DNA of 24,871 nt from Peptococcaceae bacterium (GCA_031289815.1 JAITOS010000079.1:1-24871), one strand, 5' to 3'; counted from the first letter of the stretch, positions 6,876 through 13,286 are shown. The notes: generated from the sequence alone by a model not told the origin. Translations and numbers: made by a program.

Positions 6876-7700
6876 TTAATCACCAATACCGTATTTCACT
6901 ACCATCGCCTCCAGCTGATCCATCGTCAGCGGCTGCGGGATCACGAAGTGTTGATTTTCCATGATTTTACGGGCTAATTCCGCGTATTCATGCGCCTGAT
7001 TCTCTTCCGGATCGTACTCGACCACCGTTTTTTTATTGAATTCGGCCTTTTGCACGATGTTGTCACGGGGAACAAAATGAATCATCTGGGTGCCGATGGC
7101 CGAGGTGTATTCCTCCAGGAATTCCCTTTCCCGGTCTACATTACGGCTATTACAGATGAGGCCGCCCAGCCGGACGCCGCTTTGTTCCGCGTATTTCAAC
7201 AGTCCCTTACAGATGTTATTGGCCGCGTAAATCGCCATCATCTCACCGGAGGCGACAATATAGACTTCCTGCGCCTTGCCTTCACGAATCGGCATGGCGA
7301 AACCGCCGCACACCACGTCTCCCAGTACGTCGAAGAAAACAAAATCCAGATCGTCCGTATAAGCGCCGTTCGTTTCCATCAAGTCAATGGCGGTGATGAC
7401 GCCCCGACCGGCACAGCCAACACCGGGTTCCGGCCCTCCGGATTCCACGCAGCGGATATCCTTGTAGCCCGTTTTGATGACCTTGTCGTTCGTGACCTTC
7501 TCGGCCCCTTCTTCTCTGAGCACGTCCATCAGGGTCTCCTGCGGCTTGCCGCCGAGAATCAACCGAGTGGAATCCGCCTTGGGGTCGCAGCCGTGAATGA
7601 AGATGTTTTTGTCATAGAAGTACGCCATCGCCGCCGCTGTGTTCTGCTGGGTCGTGGATTTGCCAATCCCGCCTTTGCCGTAAAACGCTAATTTTCTCAT
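6876..7700 (-). CDS. anfH: Nitrogenase iron protein AnfH (dinitrogenase reductase)
   Basis: The 274-residue homodimeric Fe protein that passes electrons, with MgATP hydrolysis, from ferredoxin or flavodoxin to AnfDGK. The P-loop GKGGIGKST spans residues 8-16. Cys96 (GVGCAGRG) and Cys131 (DVVCGGF) hold the bridging [4Fe-4S] cluster. Arg99 is the site ADP-ribosylated by DraT in organisms that have it; no draT is in the window. The sequence follows AnfH more closely than Mo-type NifH in segments such as LILGGKPQETLMDVLREEGAE and the KPLTMD-like C-terminus, and its partners confirm this. ATG at 7700 lies 8 nt after GGAGG. It is the first gene of the operon, behind a 5' leader of probably more than 300 nt. 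Confidence 0.96.
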   Translation of the reverse strand: MRKLAFYGKGGIGKSTTQQNTAAAMAYFYDKNIFIHGCDPKADSTRLILGGKPQETLMDVLREEGAEKVTNDKVIKTGYKDIRCVESGGPEPGVGCAGRGVITAIDLMETNGAYTDDLDFVFFDVLGDVVCGGFAMPIREGKAQEVYIVASGEMMAIYAANNICKGLLKYAEQSGVRLGGLICNSRNVDREREFLEEYTSAIGTQMIHFVPRDNIVQKAEFNKKTVVEYDPEENQAHEYAELARKIMENQHFVIPQPLTMDQLEAMVVKYGIGD

Positions 7701-7733
7701 GGTTCTTTCCTCCGCTTCCTAATGATGATACGA

Positions 7734-7820
7734 TCATCCATATTCACATTTGTTTATATTCCGCTGTGTTTTGTTGTGTTTGGTTTCCGCTTCCGCTTCT
7801 ATTTCTGTTTCCGTCTCCAT
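7734..7820 (-). CDS. Possible 28-residue small ORF in the anfH leader
   Basis: An ATG at 7820 opens a 28-codon frame that ends 33 bp before anfH. The peptide starts METETEIEAEAET and continues hydrophilic, with a single Cys near the end. The acidic dipeptide pattern is the translation of the 6-bp repeat below it. There is no good Shine-Dalgarno site for this ATG. The frame extends upstream to a GTG at 7859, but that GTG lies inside the GGAGGTGAGG motif and would be too close to it. I recognise no family. It is equally likely to be non-coding leader with an accidental open frame. Confidence 0.15.
   Translation of the reverse strand: METETEIEAEAETKHNKTQRNINKCEYG
7781..7813 (-). repeat. Purine-rich 6-bp tandem repeat in the anfH leader
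   Basis: On the minus strand five hexamers in register read GGAAAC, AGAAAT, AGAAGC, GGAAGC, GGAAAC, giving a strand-biased purine tract roughly 80-110 nt upstream of anfH. It may be an unstructured spacer, a protein-binding region, or simple slippage product. The leader around it is similarly skewed (A and C rich toward anfH). Confidence 0.6.
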
Positions 7821-7925
7821 TGCCGCCGGATCATTCCTTTGATTTTTTGTTTGCCTCACCTCCAAAACACCTGAAATCGTCTTGCTTGCGTTGATTCCTG
7901 ATTCGTCCTCACCTCCTTAAAGAAT

Positions 7926-7986
7926 GGACGGTTCTCTTTAGTTTCACTGCCCTTGGAGAGCAGGAATCCGCTGGTTCTGATCGTCC
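7926..7986 (-). promoter_or_regulatory. Possible structured RNA element in the anfH leader
   Basis: In the RNA sense, GGACG (7986-7982) can pair with CGTCC (7930-7926) to close a 51-nt segment that contains a second small hairpin CTGC/GCAG (7963-7960 with 7950-7947). The element is followed within about 10 nt by AAGGAGGTGAGG. No U-tract follows, so it is not an intrinsic terminator. I do not recognise a known riboswitch. The stem is short, and covariation in relatives would be needed to believe it. Confidence 0.25.
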
Positions 7987-8195
7987 TATTTTTGCTCTTT
8001 TGTTTATTTTTATTATGTTTTATTTATTTTTGTTTAGTTTGGTTGTTTATAATCTATCATACCCTTTCTCAATTTGCAATCATAAATTAACATAATTGAA
8101 CTAAAATATTTTCCAACATCATGTCCCCACAGGCGCATTTTATGTGTCTTTATAGGTGACAGCTGTTAAACTGCAACCAGAGGGGGGATAAAACG

Positions 8196-8732
8196 ATGCT
8201 TGATGTGTTCGCGCTAAAAGCGATTCAAAACCGAGACGAGGACGCTCTGGCGCGGCTAATCGAAAAATACGCCGCTTATGTCGGTACGATCGTGCGCAAC
8301 ATCCTGCGAAATCCGGAAGAAGACGTCGAGGAAGTCGTGGCGGACGTGTTCGCCGCCTTGTGGCATAACGCTAACCGCCCCAGCGCGTTGAAACTCAAGT
8401 CGTACCTCGGCGGCATAGCCCGGAACAAAGCGAAAAACAAACTGCGCGAACGGCTTGACGCGCTGCCGCTTGAAGAAGATTATATCGTCACCGCGGACAG
8501 CGGCGTTGAGGACGGCGTCCTTCAGGAAGACGAACGGCAAAAGGTTATAACGGCGATACTGGCGCTCAAAGAACCCGACCGCGAAATTTTTCTGCGGCAT
8601 TACTACGATTTGCAGCACGTCGCCGCCATCGCCGCCGCGCTGGCAATGAGCGAGTCCGCCGTCAAAAAACGGCTGATTCGCGGGCGCGAGAAGCTGAAAA
8701 CCATTCTGGAGCAAGGAGGGAATCAACTGTGA
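8196..8732 (+). CDS. ECF-type (sigma-70 family) RNA polymerase sigma factor
   Basis: A 178-residue extracytoplasmic-function sigma factor with only regions 2 and 4. Region 2 is in the first 60 residues (DEDALARLIEKYAAYV to VVADVFAALWHNANRP), and region 4 with its helix-turn-helix is at the C-terminus (LKEPDREIFLRHYYDLQHVAAIA, then MSESAVKKRLIRGREKL). It directs RNA polymerase to a small regulon, usually including its own operon. ATG at 8196 follows GAGGGGGG. The TGA stop overlaps the GTG start of the next gene, so the sigma factor and its anti-sigma are translationally coupled. It is divergent from anfH and shares that intergenic region; whether it controls anf is untested. I could not identify its own promoter motif with confidence. 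Confidence 0.93.
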   Translation: MLDVFALKAIQNRDEDALARLIEKYAAYVGTIVRNILRNPEEDVEEVVADVFAALWHNANRPSALKLKSYLGGIARNKAKNKLRERLDALPLEEDYIVTADSGVEDGVLQEDERQKVITAILALKEPDREIFLRHYYDLQHVAAIAAALAMSESAVKKRLIRGREKLKTILEQGGNQL

Positions 8733-9769
8733 AAACAAAAATCTCGGACCTATTGGACCGTATTGAACACTACCCTCGGCGCCTTCGTCAAATCGACCCC
8801 ATAGCCACGGAAAAGGTAAAGGAGCTAACGATGCGTAAAATTAACACGGCAAACAGCTACGAACCGCAAGCGGGACTGCGCCAGACCCGCGCCCCCCGCC
8901 GAGCGTTCGCGCCCATACTCGCGGCGATGCTCATTCTTGCCGCAGTAACCACAACCGCGCTCGCCGCGACCGGCGTCATTTGGCAAGGCATTTTTGGCAC
9001 CGCGGACGAGGGCATAAACACAGCGGTTGAATACGATTACGTTCAAAATGTCGCTATGGACTATGTTGTTTCCAACGGCGTGGGCGTGAGATTTGAGAGC
9101 GTTATGCTCGATAATTCAACCTTAAATTTCGTCGTTGCTTACCAAGTGCCAGAGGCTATTCCCCTATCCGACTGGATCAATAGCGATATAACGATCACCG
9201 ACGAGAGCGGCATCGTGCTTTACGGCGAGGGCAAGGGTATGTTGTCAACGGGCGGCAGTATACACGTGCCAATCACGGCTGACGGGCTGACGTTCAAAAT
9301 GTCGCACATTGCGGAAAACGTTCAGCATACCTATCCTGCCAGCCAGAAACTTTATGTTGAAATCACCAACATCAAATTCTTTGAGAAAGCCCCGACAATC
9401 GCGGAGGAGTTTAACGGCCATTGGTCGTTTGAGATCGACATGGCTGATAAATTCGTTGACAGAACGGCGTTATCTTATCGCGGCGGCTTGGTAAGCGGTT
9501 CGGAAATCGTGGCCGTAAGCTACGCGAACCTGACCCATGTAAGTTTTGATGTGGAATTTGAATTAAGCGAACCGCACACCATTATGAAGAAAATAAAGCT
9601 CATGGACAGCAATGGCCAGGAATACGAATCAAAACAGATCGCGTCCGACGACGGCAACGCGCCATACCTCGTGCGGACTTCGTTCCCCGTAACGCTATTC
9701 AAGACAACGCCTACTTTCACCCTGTATTATGGCGGCAGCTCGATTGAGTTGATCAGAAGCGACTCCTGA
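8729..9769 (+). CDS. DUF4179-type membrane-anchored anti-sigma factor
   Basis: A 346-residue protein with a cytosolic N-terminal segment (about 1-57), one transmembrane helix (about 60-82, Ala/Leu-rich) and a large extracytoplasmic beta-rich domain. This is the architecture of the DUF4179 proteins coded next to ECF sigma factors in Bacillota, which are taken as anti-sigma factors that hold the sigma at the membrane until a signal arrives. The segment after the membrane helix (TGVIWQGIFGTADEGIN) fits the family. The start is a GTG overlapping the sigma stop codon (GTGA), with AAGGAGGG upstream inside the sigma gene. No zinc-binding anti-sigma (HxxxCxxC) motif is present. The signal sensed is unknown. 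A strong bidirectional terminator follows at 9812-9849. Confidence 0.82.
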   Translation: MKTKISDLLDRIEHYPRRLRQIDPIATEKVKELTMRKINTANSYEPQAGLRQTRAPRRAFAPILAAMLILAAVTTTALAATGVIWQGIFGTADEGINTAVEYDYVQNVAMDYVVSNGVGVRFESVMLDNSTLNFVVAYQVPEAIPLSDWINSDITITDESGIVLYGEGKGMLSTGGSIHVPITADGLTFKMSHIAENVQHTYPASQKLYVEITNIKFFEKAPTIAEEFNGHWSFEIDMADKFVDRTALSYRGGLVSGSEIVAVSYANLTHVSFDVEFELSEPHTIMKKIKLMDSNGQEYESKQIASDDGNAPYLVRTSFPVTLFKTTPTFTLYYGGSSIELIRSDS

Positions 9770-9811
9770 TCGTGGAAGCGGGCGTTCCCCTGCCCCGTCT
9801 GACAAAAAGCA

Positions 9812-9849
9812 AGAACGCGGCGTCAGGATGTGACTGACAGCCGCGTTCT
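9812..9849. terminator. Bidirectional intrinsic terminator after the anti-sigma gene
   Basis: AGAACGCGGC (9812-9821) pairs perfectly with GCCGCGTTCT (9840-9849). The stem continues inside through GTCAG/CTGAC with one bulged A and a 7-nt loop, giving a 15-bp stem. CTTTTG follows on the plus strand, and TTGCTTTTTG follows on the minus strand. It can end the sigma/anti-sigma message and also the truA-side transcript from the other direction. Confidence 0.8.
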
Positions 9850-9870
9850 CTTTTGAGCGTTATCATTTTG

Positions 9871-10065
9871 ATTGAATCGGTAAAGACTTGCTATGGATTC
9901 GCTTTCTTTTGATGAAGGCCGCGCAGGGCGGACGGTTCCGCGAAAAGCGAGGCATGGACGCCGAGCGCGTCCCTTTGCGCCAGGAAGGCGCAGCGGGACG
10001 AAAAGCGGAACCGTCCCCCCTTCGCCGACCTCCCAGCAAACGAAGGCGAATCCGCTCAAGCCAGA
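9871..10065. mobile_element. Fold-back (MITE- or REP-like) inverted-repeat element
   Basis: The segment is a long imperfect palindrome. GGATTCGC at 9895-9902 mirrors GCGAATCC at 10046-10053, and GGACGGTTCCGC at 9930-9941 mirrors GCGGAACCGTCC at 10005-10016. Arms of about 70 nt align with only scattered mismatches and small gaps. Inside, CGTCCC (9968-9973) pairs with GGGACG (9995-10000) and TGCGCC (9976-9981) with GGCGCA (9987-9992) around a 5-nt loop; about 20 nt on the left arm have no partner. Open frames crossing it are artefacts of the palindrome. It codes for no transposase, so it would be a non-autonomous element or a large RNA hairpin. I see nothing in the remaining 10066-10093 before truA. 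Confidence 0.7.
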
Positions 10066-10093
10066 TTCAAACGCAATTCTTTCGTCCGTTCTT

Positions 10094-10903
10094 CTAAAGC
10101 GGCGAGGATTCTCTGAACAGTTCCGGAAAAACCGTCTCCGGCTCTTCCTCCCCATAGTGTACATAGGTTAAGGTCAGCCCCTGCGGCGGCGCGGTCTGTC
10201 CGGCTCGGCTCCGATCCCTTGAGGACAGAATCTCCGGCATATCCTCTGGCTTCAGTTTCCCTTTGCCCACTGCCAGCAAAGTGCCGGCAATAATTCTTAC
10301 CATGTTATACAGGAAGCCATCGCCCACGCAGGTGATCCGGATGAGCTCTTCTTCCAACCCCACCCGGCAGCGGTACAGGGTCCTGGTAAAGGTTCGGCTG
10401 ACTCCCCCAGCCGCCGCGAAGGTGTAAAAATCATGTTTTCCTTCCAAAAAGCCAGCCGCCCGCCGCATTCGCTCCCGATCCAGACGCACCGGCTCGTGCC
10501 AAGCGTATAAGCGCTGGAAAACATCCGCAATCTCATGATGATCAATGCGATAATCATAGCGTTTCCAGCGAGCCGAGCGGCGCGCGTTAAATTTTTCCCC
10601 CTCTTCCCGTGACCGGAGAATCCGGATATCGCGCGGCAGATAGCTATTGAACGCTTTCGGGATCTTTTCGAGCGGGATTGGCGCCGAAGACCAAAAATTG
10701 ATCACCTGACCGGCGGCGTGAACTCCCGCGTCAGTGCGCCCAGCCATATTCATCCTGATCTCTTCCCCGAACATCCGCCGCCACGTATCCTCCAGCGTTC
10801 CCTGAACGGTCGCTCCGTGTTGCGGCGCTTGCCGCTGAAATCCATGATACGCCGTCCCGTCGTAAGCCAGCGTTAAACGGATATTACGCGTTCTGTCCTC
10901 CAT
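10094..10903 (-). CDS. truA: tRNA pseudouridine synthase A
   Basis: A 269-residue TruA, which converts U38-U40 of the tRNA anticodon arm to pseudouridine. The catalytic Asp is Asp58 in the conserved AGRTDAGVHA motif. Other family segments are the opening LTLAYDGTAYHGFQRQ, YDYRIDH, the HDFYTFAA region and GDGFLYNMVRIIAG, which forms the tRNA-facing core. The length is slightly above the usual 245-265. ATG at 10903 is preceded by GGGGAGGAG. It ends the ecfA-ecfT-truA run. In most Bacillota rplM-rpsI would follow; here the fold-back element and terminator follow instead. Confidence 0.96.
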   Translation of the reverse strand: MEDRTRNIRLTLAYDGTAYHGFQRQAPQHGATVQGTLEDTWRRMFGEEIRMNMAGRTDAGVHAAGQVINFWSSAPIPLEKIPKAFNSYLPRDIRILRSREEGEKFNARRSARWKRYDYRIDHHEIADVFQRLYAWHEPVRLDRERMRRAAGFLEGKHDFYTFAAAGGVSRTFTRTLYRCRVGLEEELIRITCVGDGFLYNMVRIIAGTLLAVGKGKLKPEDMPEILSSRDRSRAGQTAPPQGLTLTYVHYGEEEPETVFPELFRESSPL

Positions 10904-10949
10904 TCGTCTCCTCCCCGTATATTCAACGATAAAAGCGTCTTTTACCTGT

Positions 10950-11717
10950 TTACCATAAAGTGATCCCCATGACGACGCCGCTCCAGATCAGCCATATGAT
11001 CAGCGCCACGCTATCCGTCCGCTGCCAGGAATTCAGGCGCACCACCCGATACCGTCCCGGCTGATAGCCGCGGGCGATGAGATTTTCCGCCAATTCTTCC
11101 GCGCGGCGCAAACTGATCAGAAAGACCGGCGGTACGAGACGAAGCAGCTCGCCGCACCTGCCGGCGAACGATGCCGGCGTCTTTCCTTTCGCCGCCCTGG
11201 CCTTCCAAAGCTGACCCGTTTCTTCGGCCAGCAAGGGGATGAAGCGCAAAGTGAGCGTCAGCAAAAGAATAAAATCGGCTGCCCTCCGGCTACGCTTCGC
11301 CAAGGGATTTAACAGGCAGGCAATACTTAATCCCATCTCCAACGGCTTGGTCACCGCCAAAAAAACTCTGGTCAGGCTAAAGATCAAAAAGATCTTCCAG
11401 ATCATCATGCCTGCCGCGCTCAGTCCGGATACCGACCAATGACCCTGCCATAGCCGCCATCCTTGTGTTGATTCCCACCCCATCCCCCACAGGTAAAACA
11501 ACCCCAGCAAGAAAGCCGCCCCTACGATAGACAGCAAAGAGCGATAGGACAGGCGGCTGATTTTACCGAGCAAGGCGACGCCAAGGCTTAAAATGAGCAA
11601 TCCTGAAATCCCAGCCAGACTGATCAGCAAAGAAATCCCGATCAACGCCACGACCTTTAAACGCGGATCCAGGCGATGCAGACGGGTTTCGCTCTCCACA
11701 TAGACCTCTTGATACAT
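10950..11717 (-). CDS. ecfT: Energy-coupling factor transporter transmembrane protein EcfT
   Basis: A 255-residue membrane scaffold of an ECF vitamin/metal transporter. It links the two ATPase domains to interchangeable substrate-binding S components. Hydrophobic segments lie near 22-51, 60-78, 103-122, 147-163 and 236-255. The coupling helices between about 165 and 225 carry the family's two Ala-Arg-Gly motifs: the second is intact (Ala215-Arg216-Gly217 in IARGYQPG), but the first reads Ala176-Lys177-Gly178. No S-component gene is adjacent, as expected for a group II (shared) module. The start at 11717 lies 46 nt after the fused ATPase gene; a weak AGAAGGA site precedes it. Confidence 0.93.
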   Translation of the reverse strand: MYQEVYVESETRLHRLDPRLKVVALIGISLLISLAGISGLLILSLGVALLGKISRLSYRSLLSIVGAAFLLGLFYLWGMGWESTQGWRLWQGHWSVSGLSAAGMMIWKIFLIFSLTRVFLAVTKPLEMGLSIACLLNPLAKRSRRAADFILLLTLTLRFIPLLAEETGQLWKARAAKGKTPASFAGRCGELLRLVPPVFLISLRRAEELAENLIARGYQPGRYRVVRLNSWQRTDSVALIIWLIWSGVVMGITLW

Positions 11718-11763
11718 CGTCCTTCTTCTCCAACCTTCTTCTCCCGCAAGTAAGTTAAGTGGT

Positions 11764-13185
11764 TCAGGGAGTATACCTTACGCCCGCGGCTTCAAACAGG
11801 GCGCTATGCTCCCGCCATCGTTGCGCCGGACATTCAAAGATCACACGCCCGTGATCCACAAGCCACAGACGGTTGGCCCGCGCCGCCACTTCCTGCAAAT
11901 CGTGCGCCGCGTAAAGGACGGTCGAACGCTTCCAGCCATCGATGATACGCAGGATTTCGCCTTTGCTGTCGGCGTCTAACCCTAATAACGGCTCATCCAA
12001 TAGAATCAACGACGGCTCGTTCCTCAGCGCCGCCGCCAGGGCTACTTTCTGTCTTTCACCGCCGCTGAGGGCCTCCAGCGACCGGTCCGCCCAGGATGGC
12101 TCTAAGCCGAAGCGCCTGAATACTTCTTCCAGCTCACCGGCGTTTTCCCTGTAGCTTTGTAAGCGCTTTTTCTTTTCCCCATAGTAAATTTCCCGAAATA
12201 CGGAGCTTTCGAGGACGTATTCCCCCGCTTCCTGTAAAACAAAGCCGCAGGCTTCCGCTTTTTTGGCCGCTCTCCCGCTATGTAAGATCCGCCCCTTTTC
12301 TGGCTGCGCCAGTCCGGCAACGCTTTCCAGAATCGTTGATTTTCCCGAACCGGAAGCTCCCAGAATCCCGATAAAATCTCCCGCATAGACGCTTTGCCGC
12401 ACTTTCATTTTAGCAAAAAACTCAGCGTCCAGCCATTCAATCAGCGGCGTCTCTGATCGTGAAGCAGCCGCCGGTTCTAGCCGCGAAACGCCGTTTTTTC
12501 TCCAGGCTTCCGTTTCCCGGTCCGCCAGGACTTGCCGCTTTGATATTTCCCGCAATAACCCATCTTCCAGCCTGAATATCCGGTCCGCTTTCGCCGCCAA
12601 ATCAGCGTCATGGGTCAGCCAAATCTGCCCCAGCCTTGCCGCCCTGCGCTTCAGCAACGCCAGAATCTTCTCCTCCGCCCGTCGATCCAGCATCGACAGC
12701 GCTTCGTCGAGAATGATAAAGGCCGGCTCCATGAGCAAAAAAGCGGCGACAACCAGACGCTGCCGTTCCCCGCCGGAAAGCGTGATCGGCGATTGTCCGG
12801 CCAGCCCTCGCATATCTAATTCCGCCAGGATTTCTCGCACTTTCTCCCGTATTTCAACCGGCGTCGCCCCCAAATTGAGCAGACCAAAACCCAACTCCTC
12901 CGTCACGGTCGCCCCGATCGTCTGCCTTCGCGGATGCTGCCCGATCAGGGCCACCCTGCGCCAACGCTCCTGTTCCGCCCCATCGTCTTGCGGCCCGTCT
13001 TCCAGCAAGCGTATCTCTCCTGCGGAAGGCCGCCGTAAACCGGCCAGTACTCTGGCCAAGGTGGATTTTCCCGAACCATTGCGACCCATGATGGCTATGG
13101 TCTCATTTTGAGCGACCCTAAAGCTGATCTCTCGAAAAACCCGGCCATAGCTGATACTATCAACGTTTAATTGCTTGATCGGCAT
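11764..13185 (-). CDS. ecfA: Energy-coupling factor transporter ATPase, two ABC domains fused (EcfA1-EcfA2)
   Basis: A 473-residue protein with two complete ABC ATPase domains. In the first, Walker A is GRNGSGKST (34-42), the Q-loop is near 83, the signature LSGGERQ is at 136-142, Walker B is FIILDE (156-161) and the H-loop is His192. In the second, Walker A is GASGSGKST (276-284), the Q-loop is near 318, LSGGERQ is at 373-379, Walker B is LILLDE (393-398) and the H-loop is His428. It drives EcfT-dependent uptake. In Bacillus-type genomes the two ATPases are separate genes after rplQ; here they are one. The first domain has DEALSMLD where DEP is usual. A terminator-like hairpin separates it from rplQ, so it probably has its own promoter. 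Confidence 0.93.
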   Translation of the reverse strand: MPIKQLNVDSISYGRVFREISFRVAQNETIAIMGRNGSGKSTLARVLAGLRRPSAGEIRLLEDGPQDDGAEQERWRRVALIGQHPRRQTIGATVTEELGFGLLNLGATPVEIREKVREILAELDMRGLAGQSPITLSGGERQRLVVAAFLLMEPAFIILDEALSMLDRRAEEKILALLKRRAARLGQIWLTHDADLAAKADRIFRLEDGLLREISKRQVLADRETEAWRKNGVSRLEPAAASRSETPLIEWLDAEFFAKMKVRQSVYAGDFIGILGASGSGKSTILESVAGLAQPEKGRILHSGRAAKKAEACGFVLQEAGEYVLESSVFREIYYGEKKKRLQSYRENAGELEEVFRRFGLEPSWADRSLEALSGGERQKVALAAALRNEPSLILLDEPLLGLDADSKGEILRIIDGWKRSTVLYAAHDLQEVAARANRLWLVDHGRVIFECPAQRWREHSALFEAAGVRYTP

Positions 13186-13245
13186 CTTTTGGCCTCCCTC
13201 ACCGACCCATGATCCGGAAGCGGATGGATGGCTAAAAAGATTTAC

Positions 13246-13286
13246 CTAAACAGAAACAGGCTACCTCCTAAAAGACCGGTAACCTG
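13246..13286 (-). terminator. Intrinsic terminator after rplQ
   Basis: On the minus strand CAGGTTACC (13286-13278) pairs with GGTAGCCTG (13265-13257), nine pairs with one G-U, around a 12-nt loop, and is followed by TTTCTGTTT. It lies about 18 nt after the rplQ stop and likely marks the end of the long ribosomal transcription unit, separating it from ecfA. Confidence 0.65.

Larger units (their letters stand above)
7701..8080 (-). promoter_or_regulatory. anfH promoter/leader region (about 345-nt 5' untranslated region inferred)
   Basis: This AT-rich intergenic stretch separates anfH from the divergent sigma-factor gene. On the minus strand TTGCAA (8079-8074), a 17-nt spacer and TAGATT (8056-8051) make a weak sigma-A-like promoter; TTGAGA with TATAAA is an alternative with a 15-nt spacer. 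I found no -24/-12 sigma-54 consensus and no TGT-N10-ACA NifA-type site. Downstream of the candidate come an A-rich tract (about 7985-8045), a possible closed stem (7926-7986), two identical GGAGGTGAGG sequences (7863-7854 and 7916-7907) that lead into no clear gene, and a purine-rich hexamer repeat before the anfH ribosome-binding site. The promoter is a guess from pattern; the repeats are seen directly. Confidence 0.3.

Noticed and set aside
2732..8165. 11-base word CAGCTGTCACC near anfK and its reverse complement upstream of the sigma gene (8155-8165)
   Set aside because: An 11-mer shared once in a 25-kb window is expected by chance on this scale, and the surrounding bases do not match.
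8155..8172. ACAGCTGT palindrome upstream of the sigma-factor start as an operator
   Set aside because: An 8-bp palindrome alone is too common, and no second copy or promoter context supports it.
7701..8195. Sigma-54 promoter or NifA/AnfA upstream activator site for anfH
   Set aside because: I searched the minus strand for TGGCAC-N5-TTGC and TGT-N10-ACA patterns and found none good enough to report.
7734..8195. CRISPR array suggested by short repeats in the intergenic region
   Set aside because: Repeats are 6-10 bp and contiguous or only duplicated, with no spacer-repeat alternation and no cas genes in the window.
9823..10171. Three overlapping open frames of 69-113 codons between the anti-sigma gene and truA
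   Set aside because: They lie across the inverted-repeat arms on both strands and are by-products of the GC-rich palindrome. Their proteins are Arg/Pro-rich with no family features.
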